From: Acetobacterium sp965140355 | GTDB lineage: Bacteria > Bacillota > Clostridia > Eubacteriales > Eubacteriaceae | DNA: 64,000 nucleotides | Assembly: GCA_965140355.1 (NCBI GenBank) | Contig: OZ223195.1 | Span: 248,001-312,000, forward strand | Direction: 5' to 3' | Shown here: one piece after another, positions 56,963 to 64,000 of the stretch | How positions within the stretch are numbered: position 1 is the first letter of the stretch | Layout: every line of letters begins with the position of its first letter | The notes under the pieces: generated by a model | What the model was told of the DNA's origin: nothing | Databases searched by the model: none | Seen by the model: the letters and a program-made list of their open reading frames with translations, nothing else | Made by a program: the position numbers and the translations under genes

Positions 56963-59830
56963 CTAGTATTTATCATCGTCGTCATTTAGATGAATAATTG
57001 GTTCGTCTGACGATGGTTGAACGGTTTTTGGGGGCTGTAAAATGGTTGGGCTGGTTTGGTTAGTTTGTGGTTTAACATGCTTGAGCTTAAAGGTATTCAC
57101 CATTTGTTTGAGCATTTCCGCCTGACCGGATAGTTCTTCACTGGCGGCAGCGCTTTCTTCTGCGGTGGCCGAGTTAGTTTGAACGACTGCCGATACCTGT
57201 TCGACTCCTTGGCTGATCTGAGCGATTTCCGAAGCCTGGTCATTGGAGGCCCGGGCAATACTGGCCACCAAATCAGTGACTTTTTCAATTTGATGGAGGA
57301 TCTCTTTCAAGCTTTCTTCGGTTTCATCAGCAATCTTTGTGCCAATGTCGACTTTATCAATAGAGCCTTCAATGAGACCAGTTGTTTCTTTAGCAGCTTC
57401 AGCACTGCGGGCTGCCAACGTCCTTACTTCTTCAGCTACCACGGCAAAACCTTTGCCATGCTGGCCGGCTCGAGCCGCTTCAACGGCGGCATTAAGGGCT
57501 AGTATATTGGTTTGGAAGGCGATATCATCAATAACCTTGATGATTTTTGAAATGTTCTTTGAAGAATCATTAATATCTACCATCGCTACAACCATTTTGT
57601 TCATTTGATCATTGCCAACTTCGGCATTGTGACGAACCCGCATTGCTAGTTCGTTGACTTCATTGGCTTTAATAGCGTTTTTCTTGGTTTCGCCAGCCAC
57701 TTCTTCAATTGAGGCATTGAGTTCTTGAATTGAGCTGGCTTGTTCAGTTGTGCCTTGAGAGAGTGCCTGTCCGCCGTCAGCGATTTGCTGCGCTCCGATT
57801 TCTACCTGACTGGCAGCAATATTAATATCTGACATCGTGTCACTGAGACGGCTGGTGATATCATTTAATGCTGTTTTGATAGCTTGGAAATCGCCCAGAT
57901 AGTCTTCGGTAATATCCTGATCAAGGTTTCCGCTACCGATTTCTTCGAGGGTTTGGGCGATTTCACTGACGTAGCGATTAAGAAAATTAATGGTCTGATT
58001 CATATCATCTTTAATCAGCGTGTAATCGCCCAGATAATTACCAACCATACTTGTATTCAAGTTACCCTGAGCCAATTCTTTCAAGGTTTTTGATGCTTCT
58101 TGAACTGGAGCAACCACGGCGTCCAAGGTTGCATTAACGCCATTAACAATTTGGGCAAAATCGCCCAGATGTCTACTGGCGTCGGCACGGGTATCGAGTT
58201 TACCATCAATACCAGCCTGGGCTAACATTTTGGTGTCCGCTACCAACGCTGTAATCGATTCGACACATTGGTTGACCGAATTACCGATAATCTGGAAAGT
58301 TTCGTGGGTTGATCGGGTCTCTTCATCACAATTATTAAGTTTTATGTGGACATCCGTATCCCCATTAGCCAGTTTGGTCAACCCGGTCACCAGTTTTTGG
58401 GTTTCATTTTGCTGGTAGTTGGCAATTTTTATCATTCGCCGCTCTGCTTGTTTAATCGCCGTGAGGTCTTTGATAATTTCCAAGGCCCCAATAATATTCC
58501 CTGAAGTGTCGGTAATGGGCACACCGGTGTATGAAATATCAAGATCTAAACCATTCGGATGGGCATCAGTTTCGCTGGTTACTTCAGACCCGAAACGCAT
58601 CGCTTTTGAACAAGCACAGTTTTCAGTCTGGCAATCCGCTGTTTTAAATACACTGTAACAGGGTTTTCCGGTTAGCTCACTTTTGGTCAAGCCCGAAACG
58701 CGGGTTCCGGAATCATTCAAATAACGAATGCGATAATCATTATCAATAATCATAACCGGACAAGGCATCACATCGATAAAACCAACTAAAGCATCGAGGG
58801 TCGCATTGACACCTTCAACGACTTCTCTAAAACCGCCTTGAAAAGCATCGGCCTGACCTCTGGTCGTTAATTGTCCAGTTATGGCATCTTGGGACAGTTT
58901 AGCGGTTTCGTCAATTAAAGCCCGGATCGTTTCAATCGTTGTTTTGAGTGCCGGTGTGATTTCATCCTGGTCATCACTGATTTCAATATTAGCTGTGACA
59001 TCGCCTTTAGAGATCTGATTCATGGTTCCAATGACCAGTTTTTGAAGATCTTCGGCGAGATCATCCATCGCCATCGACATTTCGCCGATTTCGTCTTTGG
59101 TAGTCATGTTTAAGCGTTCGCCCAAATGACCCTGACGCATCTCCGTGATCATATATTTTGTTTTTTTGAGCGGTCGACTGATGACGATGCTTAGGAACAG
59201 ACCCAACCCGATGGCAATAATAAATCCACAGACCATAACAACAGTCATGGCAGTATTGGCACTTTGGGTCAGATTGCCATTGGCACTATTTTTTGTTTCG
59301 GCATCGGCCACTTTCATTTTTACTAAATTGGCGATGGCATTTTGTTCCGCTCGAGAAGCTTGTCCGAACGCACCTGTTTCAGCTAATAGTGCACTGGCTT
59401 CAGCATCTTGGTTCTGACTGGCCAAATTGACAATTACCGCTAGCTGAGCATCAAAATCCTGCTGGGCATTTTTAAACGTCTTAAAAGCAGTGTGCATATC
59501 CTCGGAAAGGATTGTTTGTTCAAATTGATTTGCCAGACTAGCAATTTCTGCCTGACGTGTCACAATTCTATCCGCATACTCCTTAATCGCTTGATCATCG
59601 TTTGCATCAATCATATCACGGATATTCACCCGCATTCGCTGAAAGGCTGTCGATATGTCGCTCAGCTCGGCGAGTGGAACCGTTAGATGTTCGTACAATT
59701 CACTACTGGATTCATCCAGATCACTAATTTCTGTTACCCCAATATACCCCACAATCCCAACAATCACAGCAACCAAACTAAAACTAAGTAACAGTTTTGT
59801 CGCAATTTTCATGTTATAAAACCATTTCAT
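56963..59830 (-). CDS. Methyl-accepting chemotaxis protein with PAS (paralogue 3)
   Basis: The 955-residue receptor has the same domain order as paralogue 2: transmembrane helix, extracellular helical sensor, transmembrane helix (~192-215), HAMP, PAS with cysteines GKPCYSVFKTADCQTENCAC (~380-400), HAMP-like repeats and a hairpin with NAAVEAARAGQHGKGFAVVA. The tail is DEPIIHLNDDDDKY. The sensor half diverges clearly from the other two while the hairpin is nearly unchanged. AGGAGG precedes the ATG. A 12-bp palindrome lies in its promoter region. Confidence 0.94.
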   Translation of the reverse strand: MKWFYNMKIATKLLLSFSLVAVIVGIVGYIGVTEISDLDESSSELYEHLTVPLAELSDISTAFQRMRVNIRDMIDANDDQAIKEYADRIVTRQAEIASLANQFEQTILSEDMHTAFKTFKNAQQDFDAQLAVIVNLASQNQDAEASALLAETGAFGQASRAEQNAIANLVKMKVADAETKNSANGNLTQSANTAMTVVMVCGFIIAIGLGLFLSIVISRPLKKTKYMITEMRQGHLGERLNMTTKDEIGEMSMAMDDLAEDLQKLVIGTMNQISKGDVTANIEISDDQDEITPALKTTIETIRALIDETAKLSQDAITGQLTTRGQADAFQGGFREVVEGVNATLDALVGFIDVMPCPVMIIDNDYRIRYLNDSGTRVSGLTKSELTGKPCYSVFKTADCQTENCACSKAMRFGSEVTSETDAHPNGLDLDISYTGVPITDTSGNIIGALEIIKDLTAIKQAERRMIKIANYQQNETQKLVTGLTKLANGDTDVHIKLNNCDEETRSTHETFQIIGNSVNQCVESITALVADTKMLAQAGIDGKLDTRADASRHLGDFAQIVNGVNATLDAVVAPVQEASKTLKELAQGNLNTSMVGNYLGDYTLIKDDMNQTINFLNRYVSEIAQTLEEIGSGNLDQDITEDYLGDFQAIKTALNDITSRLSDTMSDINIAASQVEIGAQQIADGGQALSQGTTEQASSIQELNASIEEVAGETKKNAIKANEVNELAMRVRHNAEVGNDQMNKMVVAMVDINDSSKNISKIIKVIDDIAFQTNILALNAAVEAARAGQHGKGFAVVAEEVRTLAARSAEAAKETTGLIEGSIDKVDIGTKIADETEESLKEILHQIEKVTDLVASIARASNDQASEIAQISQGVEQVSAVVQTNSATAEESAAASEELSGQAEMLKQMVNTFKLKHVKPQTNQTSPTILQPPKTVQPSSDEPIIHLNDDDDKY

Positions 59831-59864
59831 TCCCTAAACCTCCTAAAATATTTTTTTAAATTAT

Positions 59865-59876
59865 AGTCACGTGACT
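59865..59876. repeat. Perfect 12-bp palindrome AGTCACGTGACT
   Basis: It lies 35 bases before the start codon of paralogue 3 and directly abuts a TATAAT box on the minus strand (59860-59865), so a bound protein would cover the promoter. It is probably an operator. Confidence 0.55.
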
Positions 59877-59898
59877 TTTTCAAGCATTTTGTAAATAT

Positions 59899-59927
59899 TT
59901 AAAGCGATTACAAAATAAGCGCTTTAA
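59899..59927. repeat. 8-bp inverted repeat TTAAAGCG-N13-CGCTTTAA
   Basis: The perfect arms are 59899-59906 and 59920-59927, upstream of the palindrome at 59865. It may be a second operator. The rest of the 59831-60311 gap is AT-rich and shows no gene or other clear element. Confidence 0.45.
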
Positions 59928-60311
59928 CTTGCTATTTTATCTTGGATACCCATTTTAGGCAAAACAAAACAAGGTCTAAAACATCTTAACTACTTTGAGT
60001 AAAGTTGTCAGATCCTTTAAACCTTGTCGGCTGTACGAATACTGATACTAATAATAATTAAACTGGTCTTTTTAATATCTTGAAGTAATCTCTAATGCCG
60101 ATTAACTCTAATAAGCATAATTTAATAAAGAGCAGATTAATTATAATATTTAATTATTATTATATTAACATTATATTCGTAAAATATCAACATATTATTA
60201 AGAATATGCCTATTTTAGAGGTGTCGATTTTGATCCCGCTGAATTGAGCATATTAAATCCGTTGATCCTTGTATTCTATGTCAGCAGACGGATTGCCATC
60301 GCTAAGCCACC

Positions 60312-61310
60312 TTATTTTACGTCAAACCCTAATAAATCTAGCACTTTTTCCTCGACATGGCGGTTTTCACCTTGATACGGGTAATTGTGGATATGCAGCG
60401 CTGGATTGAAGTTGAGTTCGATGATGCCATAATTGTTGGCGTTTGGTTGCTGATGAATGTCGGTAATAATCATATCGACCCCACATATTTTGGCTCCAAC
60501 GGCTTTGGCAGCCTGGACGGCAATTTGCTTATACTCATCCCGAATATCGTCGGTAAAGTCAATGCTGTCGCCCCCAGTGCTGATGTTTGAATTTTCCCGC
60601 AAGTAAACAGTTTCCCCTTTGTTTGGGACAGTATCGATGTTTTTTTTCTGATCTTTAAGATAATCTATTTCCGGTTGTTTGAGTTTTAACTTTTCGAGCG
60701 GTGTTACATAACCACTACCTCTAAGCGGATTTTTGTTTTTTTCGAACACCAGTTCTTCGATTGTCCGCACCCCATCGCCAATGACATTAGCTGGAACCCG
60801 ATGCAAAATAGCTGCCACCTGTTCCCCAATAATTAGAAAGCGGTACTCTTTGCCAAAGATGAATTCTTCAATGAGGACGGAGGAATCATGTTTAAAAGCC
60901 GTTTCCAATGCCGAGCGGTAATTTTTTTCGCATTGCATTTCCTTGAGAATCACAATCCCCATCCCAAAATTGGTGGAATTAGGCTTGACCACGATATCTT
61001 TTCCGTGAAACTGGTGACAATTTTTTAATGCGTCTTCAATAGTTTTTATTTTAATTCCCGCTGGCACGTTGATGCCATTTTCCTTGAGAATCAACTTGGT
61101 TACCTCTTTATTTTCCATAATTAATGGGACGATATACGGATCGATCGATGTTTTCGTTGCTTGTTTTATATATTCAACTTGATTTCCTTTTTTGAGTCGG
61201 ATAAAATTATCTTCCCGATCAAGAATTTCAACGTTAATTGCCCGTTTTATTGCCGCCTTGATTAAGATCGTCGTCGATAACTCCAATCCCGTATAGTCAT
61301 GTGTTTGCAT
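60312..61310 (-). CDS. Stand-alone ATP-grasp ligase like the C-terminal half of GshF
   Basis: The 332-residue protein matches the glutathione-synthetase ATP-grasp half of the bifunctional GshF (GshAB): DIVVKPNSTNFGMGIVIL, SVLIEEFIFGKEYRFLIIG, VTPLEKLKLKQPEIDYL, ENSNISTGGDSIDFTDD and GIIELNFNPALHIHNYPY for ATP and metal binding. GshF normally has ~750 residues with a glutamate-cysteine ligase half in front; that half is absent and no gshA is nearby. It may add glycine to gamma-glutamylcysteine made elsewhere, or ligate another substrate. GGGAGG precedes the ATG. Confidence 0.85.
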   Translation of the reverse strand: MQTHDYTGLELSTTILIKAAIKRAINVEILDREDNFIRLKKGNQVEYIKQATKTSIDPYIVPLIMENKEVTKLILKENGINVPAGIKIKTIEDALKNCHQFHGKDIVVKPNSTNFGMGIVILKEMQCEKNYRSALETAFKHDSSVLIEEFIFGKEYRFLIIGEQVAAILHRVPANVIGDGVRTIEELVFEKNKNPLRGSGYVTPLEKLKLKQPEIDYLKDQKKNIDTVPNKGETVYLRENSNISTGGDSIDFTDDIRDEYKQIAVQAAKAVGAKICGVDMIITDIHQQPNANNYGIIELNFNPALHIHNYPYQGENRHVEEKVLDLLGFDVK

Positions 61311-61632
61311 TTGTCAGTACCTCCCTAATTATTAAGCTCAATTTTTAGTCCTTTTAGAAAATATAGCATAGATTGTGGTATCTGTCCGATTATTTTTTGT
61401 TGAATAAGGGTGGTATTTGATTTAATATCAATAATTTTTCGTTGTATCGATCTTATGTTATAATTATCAAATAACTTGAATTAGTTATCTGATACGATCA
61501 GGTTATTTTGTAACAGCAAACATTTTTTGTGGTATGTTTTGGGAATGCTCAGAATTATTCGCTTGCGCTTTCACAGCGAAACCCTTACACCCACACTGTT
61601 GAAATTCAACTGATATTTGGGAGGTATTTATT
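61311..61632. other. Divergent intergenic region
   Basis: These 322 bases separate the minus-strand ATP-grasp gene from the plus-strand flavoprotein gene. It is AT-rich on the left, with a TATAAT at about 61457-61462 (plus) lacking a convincing -35. I see no hairpin with a T-tract and no known riboswitch. Confidence 0.4.
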
Positions 61633-62178
61633 ATGCTAAATGGAAAAACAATTACTTTGGGTATTACCGGGTGTAGCCCGGCTATTAAATGTCTTGATTT
61701 AATCCGAGAACTTAAACAATTGGGTGCCGCAGTTCATGTTATTATGACTCCGAATTCTGTCAACTTTGTGACTCCACTGCTGGTTCAACGGGAATCCGGA
61801 ACCCCAATTCAAATTGAACAATTTGAATTGCCCAAAGCCTACGACGCCAATCATCAAGCGGTTTCAATCAAATCCAATTTATTGTTGATTGCTCCAGCTT
61901 CAGCTAACACTATCGGCAAAGCCGCTAATGGCATTGCCGACAATTTACTTTCAACTGGGGTGCTTTCGACTAAGTCACCGATTATGATCGCCACCCATAT
62001 TAATCCCACGATGTATAGCAAAGCCAGTGTTCAGCGAAATGTTGCTCAACTTAAGGAAGACGGCGTTATTTTTGTTGCTCATCCTGATGCGCAGACTAAA
62101 TACCCCAGCCTTTTTCCCGGGGTCACAGCAATTGTTGACGCAGTCAAAAAAGTTTTGCTCGCACCGCCGCAAATGTAA
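61633..62178 (+). CDS. Flavoprotein of the PPC decarboxylase/UbiX superfamily
   Basis: The 181-residue protein has the flavoprotein fold of Dfp/CoaC-type decarboxylases: ITLGITGCSPAIKCLDLIRE, HVIMTPNSVNFVTPL and the FMN-binding LLLIAPASANTIGKAANGIA followed by DNLLSTGV. It could be a phosphopantothenoylcysteine decarboxylase-like enzyme or a prenyl-FMN-related protein. It lacks the fused CoaB half, and no pantothenate gene is adjacent. GGGAGG precedes the ATG and a strong terminator follows. Confidence 0.82.
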   Translation: MLNGKTITLGITGCSPAIKCLDLIRELKQLGAAVHVIMTPNSVNFVTPLLVQRESGTPIQIEQFELPKAYDANHQAVSIKSNLLLIAPASANTIGKAANGIADNLLSTGVLSTKSPIMIATHINPTMYSKASVQRNVAQLKEDGVIFVAHPDAQTKYPSLFPGVTAIVDAVKKVLLAPPQM

Positions 62179-62257
62179 TACGAACTACTCGTTTGGACAA
62201 ACTTAATTATTAAACGTTAAAAAGACGACTATTACAGTTTTTTTATTGGATTAAAGC

Positions 62258-62294
62258 AAAAACCGGATTTCGATTTTTTCGAAATCCGGTTTTT
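62258..62294. terminator. Strong bidirectional terminator
   Basis: A perfect 16-bp stem (62258-62273 with 62279-62294), AAAAACCGGATTTCGA and its complement, with a TTTTT loop. It separates the convergent flavoprotein and methyltransferase genes. Confidence 0.93.
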
Positions 62295-62361
62295 CAGTTT
62301 ATCTGATTGCTTTTACTTAAGGTTAAATCTTTACCATGGTCGCATTATATAAAAAAAAGAT

Positions 62362-62958
62362 TCATTTTAGTGAACGTTTTGTTCCTGAAATGACATAAAT
62401 TTCGGATGTATCGACAAGAATATCTAATTTAAAATCGGTGTCAAATATTTCAGCTTCGGTTTTGGCGGCCTGAAGGTGTGAGGATACTTTTTTCACTTGA
62501 TCTCCACTGTGACGGCTATTGATCGTCTCCCGGGATTCGCTATGGGCAATGATAAAACGGCCATTTTCTTTCAGACAAGCTGATAGTTGTGATGCAAAAG
62601 CTTTTTTATCGGAGAAATGGGGATAGCAACTGTAAGCAATGGCTAAATCAAACCCCGTTTCCCCCCATTCGTAGAAATTGCCGACTTTAAAATGCACTTG
62701 TGGTTCCGGATGTTTTTTACAGGCCTCCGCAATCATCAATTCGGACAGATCAATCGCAGTGATTAAAGCTGGTTGATATTTGAGCAAATAAGGAATCAGC
62801 ACTCCCGTTCCGGTGGCAATATCGAGGATTTGACTGTTTTCTTTAATCCCTGCCAGAGTCAGAATGGCATTAATTTTATCGCTACTGTGGTGACAAATGG
62901 TATCCCATTTATCAGCAACCGTATTAAAATAGTTGCGTGTTATTTCAGCATTATTCAT
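62362..62958 (-). CDS. Class I SAM-dependent methyltransferase
   Basis: The 198-residue protein starts MNNAEITRNYFNTVADKWD and has motif I ILDIATGTGVLIPYL, LITAIDLSELMIAEA and FDLAIAYSCYPHFSDKKAF, typical of UbiE/methyltransferase-11 enzymes. The acceptor is unknown. It starts 8 bases after the ECF transporter S component, so the two are co-transcribed. It may modify the vitamin or cofactor that the transporter imports (inference). Confidence 0.88.
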   Translation of the reverse strand: MNNAEITRNYFNTVADKWDTICHHSSDKINAILTLAGIKENSQILDIATGTGVLIPYLLKYQPALITAIDLSELMIAEACKKHPEPQVHFKVGNFYEWGETGFDLAIAYSCYPHFSDKKAFASQLSACLKENGRFIIAHSESRETINSRHSGDQVKKVSSHLQAAKTEAEIFDTDFKLDILVDTSEIYVISGTKRSLK

Positions 62959-62966
62959 TTTTTTAC

Positions 62967-63497
62967 CTAGCCCTTCAAATGGATAGGATGTTTGATAACT
63001 TTTCCTTTTTCCATTGCCATTACCAGTAGCGGAACCACGAGTAATTGCAAAACAATACCAGGAAGTGCCATCACAAAGGTACTGGTTAAAAAGATCTGAA
63101 AGCCAAATTCTTTTCCGGCAACATTGTATAAAATAGTCGATGCAACCCCGGAGACAATCCGGCCAGCCAACATCGCACCGATCAGCGAAAGATATAAATT
63201 AAGATTTAATTTACGGTAAAAAAGTCCGGCCAGCGCGCCATAGGCGCCTAACTCAAAGATCATTCCCACCCCGGTTGGAAAAATTGGTGGCATTCCTGTC
63301 AGGAGTGATGATAGTAAGGGTGTGAGCATACCGACGGCCAGACCATATTGCCAGCCAAAACAAAGACCACAAAGCAATACCGGAATATGCATCGGCAGAA
63401 AGACGGAACCGGCTCCGATGGCGTGAAACAGTTGCGGCAGAATGAGACCCAACGCGATACACAATCCGGCCCCAACAAGATTTTTTGTTTGATTCAT
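62967..63497 (-). CDS. ECF transporter S component (substrate-binding membrane subunit)
   Basis: The 176-residue membrane protein has about six hydrophobic segments and the S-component pattern LPMHIPVLLCGLCFGWQYGL, LLTGMPPIFPTG and GRIVSGVAST. S components bind a vitamin or metal and share a common EcfA/EcfT energising module encoded elsewhere. The substrate cannot be decided. GGAGG lies 7 bases before the ATG. A structured leader with a terminator-like hairpin lies upstream. Confidence 0.85.
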   Translation of the reverse strand: MNQTKNLVGAGLCIALGLILPQLFHAIGAGSVFLPMHIPVLLCGLCFGWQYGLAVGMLTPLLSSLLTGMPPIFPTGVGMIFELGAYGALAGLFYRKLNLNLYLSLIGAMLAGRIVSGVASTILYNVAGKEFGFQIFLTSTFVMALPGIVLQLLVVPLLVMAMEKGKVIKHPIHLKG

Positions 63498-63520
63498 AAC
63501 AAGTCCTCCAACTTTTTAAC

Positions 63521-63577
63521 AAAAAAAGCCAACAAAACAGAACTCCCTTCAAAGAGTTACCGCCTTACTGGCTTATT
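63521..63577 (-). promoter_or_regulatory. Structured leader with terminator-like hairpin before the ECF gene
   Basis: On the minus strand AAGCCAG (63568-63574) pairs with TTGGCTT, with an inner AACTC/GAGTT hairpin around TTTGAAGG. The closing arm runs straight into TTTTTTT, 24 bases before the ORF start. A terminator placed between promoter and gene suggests attenuation, as in riboswitches. I did not recognise a known aptamer class. Confidence 0.5.
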
Positions 63578-63709
63578 GTTGATTTATATTAAATTTAGTT
63601 TAGCGCAATAATATCATTTTGTCAATAATAAATGTTTATAATTCCGTTATTTTAAATGATTAGTTAAAAAATCTCAGCAATTCTTACGCTTAACATTTAT
63701 TTCCAATAA

Positions 63710-63785
63710 TGGTGATCCCGACTGGACTTGAACCAGCGACCCCTACCGTGTGAAGGTAATGCTCTCCCAGCTGAGCTACGAGATC
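63710..63785 (-). tRNA. tRNA-Val (anticodon CAC)
   Basis: The 76-nt gene has the 7-bp acceptor GATCTCG/CGGGATC, D-arm GCTC...GAGC, anticodon stem TTACC/GGTAG with loop TTCACAC (anticodon CAC), T-arm GCTGG-TTCAAGT-CCAGT and an encoded ACCA end. CAC reads GUG, valine. Confidence 0.96.
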
Positions 63786-63873
63786 ACATTAAGCTGAATT
63801 AATTTTACATGATTTTTTTCTGATTGTAAAGTTTTTTAGTAGTTCTTTCTCTGAAATTAGATTAAAAGCAATT

Positions 63874-63921
63874 AAAAAAGACAACGAGTCACAATTAATG
63901 ACGAAAAATGTTGCCTTTTTT
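63874..63921. terminator. Terminator-like hairpin
   Basis: Arms AAAAAAGACAAC and GTTGCCTTTTTT pair with one weak position, with an inner GTCA/TGAC stem. It lies between the tRNA and the gene starting at 63937 and has A- and T-tracts on its two sides, so it could act in either direction. Confidence 0.5.
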
Positions 63922-63936
63922 AAAAGGAAAAAGAAA

Positions 63937-64000
63937 ATGATTGTTGTTAGTGTTTATAGAAATAGTAACGATTCAATCTTTATTAAACCTTGGAATCCGG
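63937..64000 (+). CDS. Start of an unidentified gene (cut by window end)
   Basis: An ATG at 63937 preceded by AAAAGGAAAAAG opens a frame of 21 codons, MIVVSVYRNSNDSIFIKPWN, up to the window edge. Too little is present to name a family. Confidence 0.4.
   Translation, partial: MIVVSVYRNSNDSIFIKPWNP

Noticed and set aside
1..64000. CRISPR array or rRNA operon
   Set aside because: No regularly spaced repeats and no rRNA-like sequence were seen anywhere in the window.

Overview
The window looks like chromosome of a strictly anaerobic, low-GC Gram-positive bacterium, most likely an Acetobacterium-like acetogen (inference). The evidence is the strong AGGAGG ribosome sites, an HPr with both His15 and Ser46, a perfect CIRCE operator, an L-box lysine riboswitch, a giant 2-hydroxyacyl-CoA dehydratase activase-type protein, a PocR-domain sensor and a very large signalling repertoire. 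No insertion sequence, CRISPR array or rRNA was seen. One tRNA (Val, CAC) lies near the right end.

Left part (1-8 kb): a YgiQ-type radical SAM gene (cut by the window edge), cobS, ptsH (HPr), a DUF1858 redox-disulfide protein, then a lysine operon asd-dapA-dapB-lysC behind a promoter, lysine riboswitch and terminator. A ComFB-domain protein and an MscS channel follow on the minus strand.

9.2-19.2 kb: one compact minus-strand chemosensory operon, read as cheA-cheW-MCP-cheB-cheR-cheY-cheX-(REC-GGDEF-REC). CheA is a hybrid with a second CheW-like region and a C-terminal receiver, and CheB lacks its receiver. The last gene is a diguanylate cyclase response regulator, so the output may be c-di-GMP rather than (or besides) swimming. 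The operon has a sigma-A promoter and a ~180-nt structured leader.

19.4-28.2 kb: a plus-strand operon of a GAF-ABC ATPase fusion, an FtsX/MacB-like permease and a YwaF-type membrane protein, then the 1400-residue activase gene on the minus strand.

28.6-43.7 kb: an accessory island, all minus strand, rich in nucleases, helicases and repair-type genes. It has two NERD proteins (one with HRDC), a PLD-helicase-DUF3427 protein, a Nudix hydrolase, a three-gene set (uncharacterised PD-(D/E)XK protein, caspase-like protease, second PD-(D/E)XK-like protein), a SAM methyltransferase, a second PLD-helicase and RadC. Between about 33.9 and 42.9 kb almost every gene carries single-base indels at homopolymers, although the protein sequence continues intact in the next frame. 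This is either recent decay or poor consensus quality. The three-gene caspase/nuclease set is the best candidate for a little-described defence system.

43.8-64 kb: a PocR-PAS-PAS-GGDEF-HD-GYP sensor, Hsp20 under CIRCE control, a cupin-like protein, a membrane GGDEF enzyme, three large paralogous chemoreceptors with nearly identical signalling halves and a shared C-terminal tail, an amidohydrolase, a stand-alone GshF-type ATP-grasp ligase, a flavoprotein, a methyltransferase, an ECF transporter S component with a structured leader, tRNA-Val and the start of one more gene.
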